Below, in pieces: positions 1 through 8,289 of a DNA stretch of 38,605 bases (position 1 is its first letter; the number at the start of each line of letters is the position of its first letter). The DNA comes from an uncultured Clostridia bacterium (GTDB lineage Bacteria > Bacillota > Clostridia > Oscillospirales > Acutalibacteraceae), in the NCBI GenBank assembly GCA_947572385.1, contig CANPBX010000020.1, positions 1 through 38,605 on the forward strand, read 5' to 3'. The notes below the pieces were generated by a model. The model was not told where the DNA came from. It was given only the letters and a program-made list of their open reading frames with translations, and did no database searches. Both the position numbers and the translations under genes were made by a program.

Positions 1-307
1 GGGGCTTTCTGATATGATAAATAATATGAAGCACGGCGGTAAAATAGCCCTTTTGGGGCTCCTGCCCAAGGACACCAGGGTCGACATGGAGACAGTCATC
101 TTCAACGGACTCAACCTGCGGGGCATATACGGCAGGAAGGTCTGGGACACATGGTATAAAATGACAACTATGATACAGTCCGGCCTGGATATATCCCCGG
201 TGATAACCCACCGCTTCGACATCAAAGACTTTGAGAAGGGCTTCGAGGTTATGATTTCCGGGCAGTCCGGCAAGGTGGTTTTAGACTGGGCGCATATCAA
301 CGATTAG
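1..307 (+). CDS. tdh: L-threonine 3-dehydrogenase, C-terminal fragment (5' end outside window)
   Basis: This is the last 101 codons of a zinc-dependent medium-chain dehydrogenase that oxidises L-threonine to 2-amino-3-ketobutyrate with NAD+. The reading frame is open to the left edge, so the ATG at 14 is internal. The tail closely follows the TDH family: GGKIALLG (end of the Rossmann fold), [14 protein letters not shown], then [15 protein letters not shown] and [11 protein letters not shown] at the C-terminus. The next gene, 15 bp downstream, is kbl, which uses the unstable ketobutyrate product, so the assignment is supported by both sequence and context. The zinc and NAD-binding residues lie outside the window and cannot be checked. 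Confidence 0.95.
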   Translation, partial: GLSDMINNMKHGGKIALLGLLPKDTRVDMETVIFNGLNLRGIYGRKVWDTWYKMTTMIQSGLDISPVITHRFDIKDFEKGFEVMISGQSGKVVLDWAHIND

Positions 308-322
308 AGGGAGGATCTTACT

Positions 323-1519
323 ATGCCACGCAAAAACGATATACTGAACATATACGCTAAAGAGGTGGAGTCCATCAAGGAGGCCGGGCTCTTTAAGGGT
401 GAGGCCCCTTTTATCTCCCCCCAGGGGGCGCGGGTACGCATGGAGGACGGCCGCGAGCTCCTGTGCATGTGCGCCAACAACTACCTGGGCCTTGGCAATA
501 ACCAGCGGCTGATAGACGCTGCCAAGCGCACCTATGACGAGAAGGGCTACGGCCTTGCCTCGGTGAGGTTTATCTGCGGTACCCAGGACATACATAAGAC
601 CCTTGAGCAGAAGATATCCGGCTTCCTGGGCACTGATGACACCATACTCTACTCCTCCTGCTTCGACGCCAATGGCGGGCTCTTTGAGACCCTGCTCACC
701 GCTGAGGACGCTGTAATAAGCGACGAGCTGAACCATGCCTCTATAATAGACGGCGTTAGGCTCTGCAAAGCCAAGCGCTTCCGCTATAAGAACAACGATA
801 TGGCGGATTTGGAGGCACAGCTGAAGGCTGCCGACGAAGCCGGGGCCAGGATAAAGCTTATCGCCACCGACGGCGTGTTCTCTATGGACGGCATTATCTG
901 CAACCTGAAGGGTATCTGTGACCTGGCCGACCAGTACAATGCCCTGGTGATGGTCGACGACAGCCACGCAGTGGGCTTTGTGGGCAAGACAGGCCGCGGC
1001 ACCCCCGAGCACTGCGGCGTTGAGGGCCGTGTGGACATAATCACCGGTACTCTCGGCAAGGCCCTTGGCGGGGCTTCTGGCGGGTATACCAGCGGCCGCC
1101 GGGAGATGATCGACCTGCTGCGCCAGAGGAGCAGGCCGTACCTGTTCTCCAACACCCTTGCCCCCGCCATAGCCGGTGCCAGCATTGAAATGCTGAATAT
1201 GCTGGAGGAGAGCACGGAGCTTAGGGACCATCTGGAGGACGTGACCGCCCATTACCGCAAGCTGCTTGTGGACAACGGCTTCGATGTTATCCCTGGGACC
1301 CACCCTTGTGTGCCGGTCATGCTGTATGACGAAAAGCTGGCTGTTGAGTATGCCAGAGTGATGATGTCGAAGGGCGTGTACGTGGTGGCTTTCTCCTACC
1401 CCGTAGTGCCCAAGGGCAAGGCCCGGATACGCACCCAGGTCTGCGCCAGCCACACCCGGGAGGATGTGGAGTTCGCTGTGAAGTGCTTTAAGGAGGCCCG
1501 GGACGAGATCGGCAAGTAA
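323..1519 (+). CDS. kbl: Glycine C-acetyltransferase (2-amino-3-ketobutyrate CoA ligase)
   Basis: A PLP-dependent alpha-oxoamine synthase that cleaves 2-amino-3-ketobutyrate with CoA to glycine and acetyl-CoA, the second step of threonine breakdown after Tdh. The protein has 398 residues, the usual length. Visible hallmarks are CANNYLGL near residue 50, [28 protein letters not shown] (cofactor-binding Asp/His) and [10 protein letters not shown] with the Schiff-base lysine at about K246. The ATG at 323 follows GGGAGGA at a good distance. Transcription is coupled to tdh and ends at the hairpin near 1558-1580. The long open frame on the opposite strand (281-1537) is a codon-bias shadow. Confidence 0.97.
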   Translation: MPRKNDILNIYAKEVESIKEAGLFKGEAPFISPQGARVRMEDGRELLCMCANNYLGLGNNQRLIDAAKRTYDEKGYGLASVRFICGTQDIHKTLEQKISGFLGTDDTILYSSCFDANGGLFETLLTAEDAVISDELNHASIIDGVRLCKAKRFRYKNNDMADLEAQLKAADEAGARIKLIATDGVFSMDGIICNLKGICDLADQYNALVMVDDSHAVGFVGKTGRGTPEHCGVEGRVDIITGTLGKALGGASGGYTSGRREMIDLLRQRSRPYLFSNTLAPAIAGASIEMLNMLEESTELRDHLEDVTAHYRKLLVDNGFDVIPGTHPCVPVMLYDEKLAVEYARVMMSKGVYVVAFSYPVVPKGKARIRTQVCASHTREDVEFAVKCFKEARDEIGK

Positions 1520-1552
1520 GGCATACTTTATGTACACTATATAATATATATA

Positions 1553-1586
1553 AGAAAGCCTCCGGCAGTAAGCCGGAGGCTTATAA
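1553..1586. terminator. Bidirectional rho-independent terminator between kbl and the MFS gene
   Basis: A perfect 9-bp stem, GCCTCCGGC at 1558-1566 and GCCGGAGGC at 1572-1580, with a five-base loop AGTAA. It is flanked by A-rich sequence on the left and T-rich sequence on the right, so it can serve the convergent kbl (+) and MFS (-) transcripts. Confidence 0.8.
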
Positions 1587-2951
1587 TTATGTCTTTACTG
1601 TCTCTATCTCAGACTGTTTGCTTTTGGGCTCCGTCAAAAGCACGCGGCAGGAGAATGCTGTCAGGAAAAGGGCGATACTGTATACCGCCACGAGCACCCT
1701 TGCAGGGGCTATCTCCCAGCCCCAAAGCATTATTGGCCCAAGGCCGCTGGTTATGGTGAACACCACCCTCCCCGCCAGCACGCCCAACAGGCTGGACATG
1801 GCGCAGAAGGCATTGTACAGCGCCAGATACACCGTGCGCCGCTCCTCGGGCAGGCCCTCGTATGGGGCTATGGCGAAGCTCAGGGTTATGCCAACATACA
1901 GTACAAGGCTGTATATCACCGACACCGGGTACAGCCACTGGGTGCCCTCACCTGTAAGGGCCAGCCCCATGGCATAGGGGGCATAGAGGAAGATTGAGAA
2001 GAACAGTCCGTTTCTCAGACCCTGCCGCTGTATGAGCCGCTTCCAGAATGGAGTAAACACTATAACCGCCACGGCGTTGAACATGCCAACGAAGCTTATA
2101 AATGTAAAGCTCATATGAAGGTCTTCCAGAAGGTAGGCGTTATAGTACTGGCTGGGCAGGTTTGCCGAGAAGCTCCACAGGGACGCACAGGCGATTATCC
2201 TGCCGTATGACGGGCAATGCCTCATGCACTGTACCATCTCCTTTACAAAGGAGCCAAGGCTCTTTGGCGGCTCGGGAATTGGCGGGTACTCGTGTATCCT
2301 CCGCAGGGCCAGTATATCAATTATGGCGAACAGGCCCATTGACACCCTTAAGATCGGCACCGCCCATCTGCCTGCAAGCCCGGTGAGAAAGTCCGCGAAG
2401 ACTCCCGCCAGGAACAGCATTACAAATACAGAGACGATGTTTATAACATTGAAGAAGCTGTAAAAGCCCAAGCGCATATCCTCAGGGATGCTGCGCATAT
2501 GCCATGTCCCCATGCCGGGGCTTACAAATGCGTACAGGCTCTGGCTTATGCTTATAAGCAGCAGCACTACCGGAAGCAGCCACTCCTCAGGCATACCGGA
2601 CATCGACAAAGCAGGCAGCAGGACTATATTTATACCATGGGCCAAGCCCCGCAGGGCTGTCAGCAGCCTCTTGCTTGAGGAGAGCCGTTCGGTGAACAGC
2701 GGGGATATCAGCTGGATCATGTTGCATAGGGACAGCAGCGTTACAGCCAAATTCACGTCGTTCGCGCTGGCCCCGAAGGACAGCAGAAACCCTGTAAGGT
2801 ATGTGCCGTTGAGCACATTGTATATGGCGTTATAGCAGAGCGCCTGGACAAAGATCCACCTGCGCGACACGGAGTCCCTATCCGGGCCCAGAAGGTATGC
2901 CCCCGAGAGGACGTTCAGTCCGGCGTTCCGAACGCGTGCGATAAGCTTCAT
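1587..2951 (-). CDS. Major facilitator superfamily transporter
   Basis: A 454-residue, strongly hydrophobic membrane protein with about twelve predicted helices and a basic loop between the two halves (around residues 210-235, RRIHEYPPIPEPPKS). It resembles MFS permeases often found beside Firmicutes glycan-use genes. The substrate is unknown; import of a sugar or efflux of a by-product are both possible. It is the last gene of the sugar operon, 36 bp after the SIS gene, and is followed by the terminator at 1558-1580. No convincing ribosome site precedes the ATG at 2951. The AT-rich run just before it contains TATAAT, so a separate weak promoter or a different start cannot be excluded. Confidence 0.8.
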   Translation of the reverse strand: MKLIARVRNAGLNVLSGAYLLGPDRDSVSRRWIFVQALCYNAIYNVLNGTYLTGFLLSFGASANDVNLAVTLLSLCNMIQLISPLFTERLSSSKRLLTALRGLAHGINIVLLPALSMSGMPEEWLLPVVLLLISISQSLYAFVSPGMGTWHMRSIPEDMRLGFYSFFNVINIVSVFVMLFLAGVFADFLTGLAGRWAVPILRVSMGLFAIIDILALRRIHEYPPIPEPPKSLGSFVKEMVQCMRHCPSYGRIIACASLWSFSANLPSQYYNAYLLEDLHMSFTFISFVGMFNAVAVIVFTPFWKRLIQRQGLRNGLFFSIFLYAPYAMGLALTGEGTQWLYPVSVIYSLVLYVGITLSFAIAPYEGLPEERRTVYLALYNAFCAMSSLLGVLAGRVVFTITSGLGPIMLWGWEIAPARVLVAVYSIALFLTAFSCRVLLTEPKSKQSEIETVKT

Positions 2952-2987
2952 ATATTATACTATATGGTTTAATTACCCCAGTTTGGC

Positions 2988-3716
2988 CTACTTGCCGGTT
3001 TCATTATACTTGTCACACATCTTATAGTAGTCATCCCAGCCGCCGGGGAAGTTTATGCTGCGGAACAGCGTGGGCTCCATGCCCCGGGCTATCATGCGGT
3101 CGATGACCTCTGCAGAGACGCACCACATGGCGAAGGCAGCGCTGAGGCCCGAGGCTGGGCCAAACTTGTTGGTTGCCCCCTCCACCTCCAGCATGGCGTC
3201 GCCCTTGGGGGCGCAGTTGTCTATCACCAGGTCAGCAAGCTCGTATATCTTCTTGCCGCAGGGGTGCTCCGCCTCCACCGCCCCTGAATACTGCATGGAG
3301 GTTATAACTATAAGGGTCAGCCCCATCTCCTTTGCAGCCAGGGCAATGTCCACCAAGTTCGGAGCCTTGCCGGAGACAGAGCCCATTACCAACACATCAC
3401 CGGGGGCGGCTTTGGAATGGCTCATGACTATCTTGCCTATGCCCAGGATAGAGGGCTCGTTGCCCTCCCTGTCAATTTCGCGCACCGGGTCTTCAACGGT
3501 AAAGGTGTACTTCAGCGCCTTCAGAAGGGCAAGGCCCCCTGCGCGGTTTATAAGCTCGCTGTTGACAATATGCCCGCTGTCGTATACATGTACGTTTTTG
3601 CCCTTCTCAACGGCGCTCACAATTATCTCCGCGGCGTCCTCAATATTCTTTCTCTGGGTATCCAGCACCTCATTCAGCTTGCCCAGCATGGCCTCTGCGT
3701 AACGGTCTATAAGCAT
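2988..3716 (-). CDS. SIS-domain (sugar isomerase-like) protein, copy 1
   Basis: A 242-residue cytosolic protein with a single SIS fold, which binds phosphosugars in isomerases, MurNAc-6-P etherases and RpiR regulators. SIS hallmarks are VHVYDSGHI near the N-terminus, VMGSVSGKAPNLVDIALAAKE (phosphosugar loop) and LVIDNCAPKGDA. The family is annotated as 'sugar isomerase domain-containing' (UPF0309-like) and its exact reaction is not known to me. The start at 3716 is chosen because GGAGGG lies 7 nt upstream; the open frame extends 12 codons further as an isoleucine-rich run with no ribosome site. It follows a second SIS gene after 40 bp and is a divergent paralogue of it. Context points to metabolism of a phosphorylated amino sugar (inference). 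Confidence 0.85.
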   Translation of the reverse strand: MLIDRYAEAMLGKLNEVLDTQRKNIEDAAEIIVSAVEKGKNVHVYDSGHIVNSELINRAGGLALLKALKYTFTVEDPVREIDREGNEPSILGIGKIVMSHSKAAPGDVLVMGSVSGKAPNLVDIALAAKEMGLTLIVITSMQYSGAVEAEHPCGKKIYELADLVIDNCAPKGDAMLEVEGATNKFGPASGLSAAFAMWCVSAEVIDRMIARGMEPTLFRSINFPGGWDDYYKMCDKYNETGK

Positions 3717-3756
3717 GATGATTCCCTCCAATTTTATGATAATTATTATCAACAGA

Positions 3757-4491
3757 TCACATGTACTTGATATTGTCCCTGTATTCCTTCAGCATGGCGT
3801 CGTTATGGCTGTCGCCGCCTTCAACATTGGCGCTCATGAACACCGGGGGCACTATGCCGGACTTTACCAGCCGCTCCACCGTGTCGGCTACTATAGCGTT
3901 GAGTATTGCCGCGCCCACGGCTGTAGATGAAGCCGCGACCTTCTCCGGCATACCCTCAATGGCGCAGACCGCGTCGCCTACCTCACCGCAGTTGTCTATG
4001 GTGATGTCGCACACCTCAAACAGCCGCTTGCCGCAGGCCGACCTGGAGGTCACGGACTTTGAGTAGGCCAGGTTAGTCAGCGCCGCCACGAAAGCCCCCT
4101 TCTCCCTGGCGGCCAGCGCCGCCTCCACCGGGACAGGGTTGCGCCCGGACACCGAGTGTACTATGAGCACATCCCCCTCCCCTATGCCAGAGTTTTCAAT
4201 AATGAGCCTGCCGTAGCCCTCCAGCCGCTCTATCTGGCTCGTCATGGTGATAGGGCGCACAGTGAGGGTCAGCCCCGGCGGCAGGATCGGGTTTATTACA
4301 GCCAGGCCGCCGGTGCGGTAGAAAAGCTCCTCGGCTAAAATGCCTGCATGGCTGCAGCCAAATGCGTAGATATTCTTGCGGGCTCTTATGGCCTCTGCCA
4401 GTTTTTCAGCCAGCAGGTCCATAGTCCCGGACTGTGTGGCCTCCACCTGACGAAGTATCCTGTGGATCTCGTCAAAGTATTCTGTTTTCAT
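3757..4491 (-). CDS. SIS-domain (sugar isomerase-like) protein, copy 2
   Basis: A 244-residue SIS-fold protein. Visible motifs are YAFGCSHAGILAEELFYRTGG near residues 42-62 (phosphosugar-binding entry), IVHSVSGRNPVPVEAALAARE, and ITIDNCGEVGDA, which aligns with the neighbour's DNCAPKGDA. The start at 4491 has AAGGAG upstream. With copy 1 it forms a pair that may act as two enzymes or as a heteromer; nothing in the sequence decides this. It lies directly after a BadF-type sugar kinase, so a phosphorylated N-acetyl sugar is a sensible substrate (inference). The reaction itself (isomerase, etherase or epimerase) is unassigned. Confidence 0.85.
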   Translation of the reverse strand: MKTEYFDEIHRILRQVEATQSGTMDLLAEKLAEAIRARKNIYAFGCSHAGILAEELFYRTGGLAVINPILPPGLTLTVRPITMTSQIERLEGYGRLIIENSGIGEGDVLIVHSVSGRNPVPVEAALAAREKGAFVAALTNLAYSKSVTSRSACGKRLFEVCDITIDNCGEVGDAVCAIEGMPEKVAASSTAVGAAILNAIVADTVERLVKSGIVPPVFMSANVEGGDSHNDAMLKEYRDNIKYM

Positions 4492-4527
4492 TGGGACGCT
4501 CCTTTCGGTACGTTCACTAAAAATGTA

Positions 4528-5580
4528 TTATCCTTCTCTTACTATCTCATAGAGCTTCCCCACGCCCTTGGGCATAGGCGAGCTTGGAGCCTTGGGCAGT
4601 ACGGTCCATTTTGCCTGGTACTCAGGGTACAGTGAGCGCAGCCTTGCGAAGGCCTTCTCTGAGAGGCGCCCCTCGCCCTCTCCCATAGCCATCTTCGCCA
4701 CCGGGCCTATGACCGGGTCGAAGGCCGAGGGGATTATCTCAGTCATAGGGTATCTCATAGCCATGGTGTTCACAAAGGAGGAGAGCATTATCTCCCCGCT
4801 TTTCCAGGCCCCTCCTGCCAGGACTACCGGCCCCTCTATAGGCAGGCACTCTCTGTGCATAAAGGCCATGGCCTGTTCCGCAGCCTTTCTCCCGGCCTCT
4901 GCAAGTATGCTGCGGGCGGTATGGTCCCCCCTGTTTGCGCACTCCCCTACCAGGCGGCAGACGCTGGCGATGGTGCCCCTTGTATCCTTCTTCTGCCAGA
5001 ACGCCGCCATGGTCTCGCGTATGGTCCCGCAGCCGAAGAAATCGCATAGGCCGGGCTCCAGCAGGGTCTTCGGCCCCCAGCCGTCATAGGAGCGCAGGGC
5101 TGCCTTTATTGCCATACAGCCTATATCCGCACCACTGCCCTCGTCACCGAAGGGGCTCCCCCAGCCCCCCTGATAGAGCGCCGCCCTGCCGTCCTTAACG
5201 TAGAACAGTGTGGCCCCGGTGCCACAGAGAACCAGCATGCCGGTGGAAAGGCCTGCGCTGTATATAGCTGTCTCCCCCTCGGAGAGCCTGTTAAAAGCTC
5301 CCACATGGCAGCGCTGGCGCAGAAGGTCCTCATATAGGTCCGCAGGGCCGGGCATGGAGATCCAGACGTCCTCTATCTCCACTCCCGTCTGCCCTTTTGC
5401 TGAGCCCAGGGCCTGGTCGATGCTGTCCAGCATATGCTGCTCAACTAAGTCCATGGGCACGAAATTAGGGTTGATGGCCCCGCTGACGCCGGAGCCCACC
5501 GGGCGCAGCTCTGAGTCAAACAGCAGCGTATGGAGCTTGGTGCCGCCGCCGTCCACACTGAGGTAAAGCTTGGTCTCCAA
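4528..5580 (-). CDS. BadF/BadG-type ATPase, N-acetylglucosamine kinase-like
   Basis: A 350-residue actin-fold (ASKHA) kinase of the BadF/BadG/BcrA/BcrD class, which includes N-acetylglucosamine and related sugar kinases. The N-terminal phosphate-1 loop reads LSVDGGGTKLHTLLFD. The central block has LCGTGATLFYV followed by QGGWGSPFGDEGSGADIG, typical of GlcNAc kinases, and an adenosine-type motif VVLAGGAW lies near residue 255. ATP-dependent phosphorylation of an intracellular amino sugar is the likely role. The start at 5580 is preceded by GGAG. It lies between the GntR regulator and the SIS genes, consistent with a transport-hydrolysis-phosphorylation order. Substrate specificity (GlcNAc, MurNAc or another sugar) is inferred only from family and context. 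Confidence 0.85.
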   Translation of the reverse strand: METKLYLSVDGGGTKLHTLLFDSELRPVGSGVSGAINPNFVPMDLVEQHMLDSIDQALGSAKGQTGVEIEDVWISMPGPADLYEDLLRQRCHVGAFNRLSEGETAIYSAGLSTGMLVLCGTGATLFYVKDGRAALYQGGWGSPFGDEGSGADIGCMAIKAALRSYDGWGPKTLLEPGLCDFFGCGTIRETMAAFWQKKDTRGTIASVCRLVGECANRGDHTARSILAEAGRKAAEQAMAFMHRECLPIEGPVVLAGGAWKSGEIMLSSFVNTMAMRYPMTEIIPSAFDPVIGPVAKMAMGEGEGRLSEKAFARLRSLYPEYQAKWTVLPKAPSSPMPKGVGKLYEIVREG

Positions 5581-5621
5581 ACAAAACTCCTCCAGTCATC
5601 ATCTCGTTATCATTCCATGCG

Positions 5622-6341
5622 CTATTTGTTCAGGTTGTTCAGCGTGACATAGAATTTGTACTTATCCCCCCTATACACGGAGTTGCAGTACTCCATGGGG
5701 CTGGCGTCGGCAAAATAGGTGGTGCGGTCTATGCGCAGCACCGGCGCGCCGGGCTCTATCCCCAGAAGCTCCGCCTCTCCATGCACAGCAAGGGAGGCCT
5801 CCAGCGCCTGCTTTGCCTGCTGGGTGCGCAGGCCGTACTCCTTCTCAAGTATGCTGTAGAGGGAGCCGGTAAGGTCGTGGTCCAGAAGGTCCGGGCAGCG
5901 GAAGAATGGCAGGTGTACCGTTTCAATAGCCATAGGCTTCTCCTCCACCATTCTCAGGCGCTGTACCACAAATACCTTTGAGAGCTCGGCTATATTGAGC
6001 TTTGCCGACACCAGCGGGTCCGCGCTCTCCATATCCGCCCGCAGGAGCTTTGAGCTGGTTTTAAGGCCGCGCCTTGTCATCTCATCAGTGAAGCCCTGCA
6101 AGCTGTCCAGGGACATGGAGGCCTCGCCGCTCCTCACAAAGGAACCCTTGCTGTGCTTCTTCACAATATACCCTCTATAGGCCAGCTCCTTCAGGGCGTT
6201 GCGCACGGTAGTGCGGCTGGCGTCAAACAGAAGGCAGAGCTCCTCCTCTGTGGGGAGCCGCTCGCCATCCTTGAGCTCCCCGGATTCGATCTTCTTTACA
6301 TAGTGCTGATAAATAAGCTGGTACTTAGGTGCAGATTCCAT
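5622..6341 (-). CDS. GntR/HutC-family transcriptional regulator with UTRA domain
   Basis: A 239-residue regulator with an N-terminal winged helix-turn-helix (residues 1-70; LPTEEELCLLFDASRTTVRN, then GYIVKKHSKGSFV as the wing) and a C-terminal UTRA ligand-binding domain (about 90-235; VQRLRMVEEKPMAIETVHLP, YCNSVYRGDKYKF). UTRA regulators usually sense sugar phosphates, and the NagR/YvoA branch senses amino-sugar phosphates. It sits inside the operon between permease and kinase genes, so it probably regulates its own operon. Perfect palindromes at 12000-12015 and 11973-11995, downstream of the operon promoter, are candidate operators (inference). Confidence 0.92.
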   Translation of the reverse strand: MESAPKYQLIYQHYVKKIESGELKDGERLPTEEELCLLFDASRTTVRNALKELAYRGYIVKKHSKGSFVRSGEASMSLDSLQGFTDEMTRRGLKTSSKLLRADMESADPLVSAKLNIAELSKVFVVQRLRMVEEKPMAIETVHLPFFRCPDLLDHDLTGSLYSILEKEYGLRTQQAKQALEASLAVHGEAELLGIEPGAPVLRIDRTTYFADASPMEYCNSVYRGDKYKFYVTLNNLNK

Positions 6342-6370
6342 CTTCCCGCCTCCAAACTTTTAACCTCTGG

Positions 6371-7288
6371 CTAGCCCTTGACTGAGCCTATCATTATACC
6401 CTTCACAAAGTATTTCTGCAGGAAAGGATATACCAGTATGATAGGCACCACAACTACTATCATTGTAGCCATGCGTATTGTCTCCGCCGTGAAGGTCTGA
6501 GCCGCCATGGTGCCGGCCCTCTGGGACAGGGCGTCCGCGCCGGATACCGATGTAAGGTTTGCCTGGTTTACAAGCTCCATCAGCCTGAAAGCGACTGTTT
6601 TAAGGCTCTTATCCGTCACATAATAGGCAGAGTCAAACCATGCGTTCCAGTGGCCCACGCCGTTGAAAAGGGCTATGGTCGCAAGCACCGGCTTTGAGAT
6701 CGGGAAGATTATTCTAAAGAATATCATCACATCGTTTGCGCCGTCTATCTTGGCCGACTCCTCCAGCTCCGCAGGAAGCTCCCGGAAGAAGTTCATCATG
6801 ATGATAGCGTTAAATGCGCTGAGCAGGCTTGGGATTATGTACACCCAAAAGGTGTTCATCAGATATATCTTCTTTATCAGGATGAAGTATGGTATAAGCC
6901 CGCCGCCGAAGTACATGGAGATTATCAGGAGCATGGTGTAAAACCTGCGGCCCATCAGGTTCTTATGGGCCAGGGCATAGGAGAAAAGCGCTGTGAACAG
7001 CACGCTGGACACCGTGCCGATAAGGGTACGGGAGATAGTGACTCCGTATGCCTTTAGGAGGTTTTCATCTTTAAACACCGCCTGATAGTTTTCCAGGGTG
7101 AACTTCCTGGGCCAGAAGAATATGCCGCCCCGGGAGGCGTCAATGCCCTCGTTGAAGGAGATCACCAGGGAGTAATAGAAGGGATACAGGCACGCGAGGA
7201 ACACTACAGCCATGATAATATATACCACGATATCCACTGCCCAGTCTTCCTTAGTTTTGCGTATCTTATTGATATTTTTTGCGCTCAT
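6371..7288 (-). CDS. Carbohydrate ABC transporter permease, LplC/YtcP type
   Basis: A 305-residue CUT1-family inner permease with six predicted helices. The EAA loop that docks the ATPase is visible as ELEESAKIDGANDVMIFFRIIFP near residues 195-217, followed by a proline-rich helix. The start at 7288 has GGAGGGG upstream. It follows the partner permease after 16 bp. The C-terminus (KYFVKGIMIGSVKG) is typical of LplC-like permeases that import long or complex oligosaccharides. No ATPase gene is present in the operon; such systems usually borrow a shared MsmX-type ATPase (established for the family). Confidence 0.93.
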   Translation of the reverse strand: MSAKNINKIRKTKEDWAVDIVVYIIMAVVFLACLYPFYYSLVISFNEGIDASRGGIFFWPRKFTLENYQAVFKDENLLKAYGVTISRTLIGTVSSVLFTALFSYALAHKNLMGRRFYTMLLIISMYFGGGLIPYFILIKKIYLMNTFWVYIIPSLLSAFNAIIMMNFFRELPAELEESAKIDGANDVMIFFRIIFPISKPVLATIALFNGVGHWNAWFDSAYYVTDKSLKTVAFRLMELVNQANLTSVSGADALSQRAGTMAAQTFTAETIRMATMIVVVVPIILVYPFLQKYFVKGIMIGSVKG

Positions 7289-7304
7289 TGTGTCCCCTCC
7301 TTCC

Positions 7305-8264
7305 TTAGAATAGTCCGGTGCCGGTCAGCTTGTTGGAAACCCAGTTGCTGCTTGACACCAGGATAAGTGAGATTATTGACTGCATAAGGCTGATTGCCGT
7401 GGCGTAGGAGAAGCGCCCCTGGGAGAGGCCCATCTTCAGGGTGTAGGTCTGGAGTATCTCCGAGACGCTGTTGTTCGCCACGTTTCCAAGCATATAGGCC
7501 TGGTCGAAGTTTGAGCCGCTTATGCCGCCGCCGAACAGGTTGCCGATTGACATGATGAGCACTATAACTATGGTGCCTTTAATGCTTGGTAGTGTGATAT
7601 GCCATATCTGCTTTAGCCTTCCGGCACCGTCCACCTTTGCCGCCTCGTACATGGACAGGTCGACACTGGTTATAGCCGCTAGGAAGATTATCGCCCACCA
7701 GCCCATCTCCTTCCAGATATCGCTTATGACGACAATCGGCAGGAAGTACTGGGGTCCCGACAGGAACGAGATGGGCTTGTCGATAACCCCCATCCCCAGA
7801 AGCGCCTGGTTTAAAAGGCCGTTCTGCTCGTTCAGGAATGAGAAGAGCATCCCCGAGACTACCACCCAGGAGATAAAGTGTGGCAGATAGCTGATAGTCT
7901 GCACCGTGCGCTTTACCGGGCTTATGCGTACCTCATTGACAGCCAGGGCAAATATAATAGGCACAGGGAAGGTAAATACCAGCTTCAAGAGGCTCATGGA
8001 TATGGTGTTGCGGATAGTGGGCCAGAACACCAGGTCGTGGTAGAACTCGGAAAACCATTTTAGCCCCACCCAGTCGCTGGTGAAGAAGCCCAGAATGCCT
8101 TGGGTCAGCTTATAGTCCTTAAAGGCTATGATAATGCCGAACATGGGCACAAAGCAGAACACTAGAAGGAACGCCACCCCCATCCAGGCGAAAACCTGCA
8201 GGGTGAATTGTGATTTAAATCGCTTCCAGCCGCCGCTGGGAGCTTTTTTAACTTTCGTTGCCAA
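7305..8264 (-). CDS. Carbohydrate ABC transporter permease, LplB type
   Basis: A 319-residue permease with a basic N-terminus (KKAPSGGWKRFKSQF), a first helix at about residues 26-50, and further helices to the C-terminus. The EAA docking loop is MYEAAKVDGAGRLKQIWHIT near residue 212, followed by LPSIKGT. It pairs with the next gene to form the membrane channel, and the lipoprotein encoded at 10123-11820 is the expected binding protein. The ribosome site AAGGAGGTG lies just before the ATG at 8264. LplB-family permeases import complex polysaccharide fragments; the substrate here is inferred from the DUF4838 enzymes and the amino-sugar kinase nearby. Confidence 0.93.
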   Translation of the reverse strand: MATKVKKAPSGGWKRFKSQFTLQVFAWMGVAFLLVFCFVPMFGIIIAFKDYKLTQGILGFFTSDWVGLKWFSEFYHDLVFWPTIRNTISMSLLKLVFTFPVPIIFALAVNEVRISPVKRTVQTISYLPHFISWVVVSGMLFSFLNEQNGLLNQALLGMGVIDKPISFLSGPQYFLPIVVISDIWKEMGWWAIIFLAAITSVDLSMYEAAKVDGAGRLKQIWHITLPSIKGTIVIVLIMSIGNLFGGGISGSNFDQAYMLGNVANNSVSEILQTYTLKMGLSQGRFSYATAISLMQSIISLILVSSSNWVSNKLTGTGLF

Positions 8265-8289
8265 TGGGGCACCTCCTTATTACAATTTA

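Noticed and set aside
281-1537. 418-codon open frame on the minus strand opposite kbl
   Set aside because: It mirrors the kbl coding frame, has no ribosome site and its residues are unlike any protein; it arises from strong codon bias.
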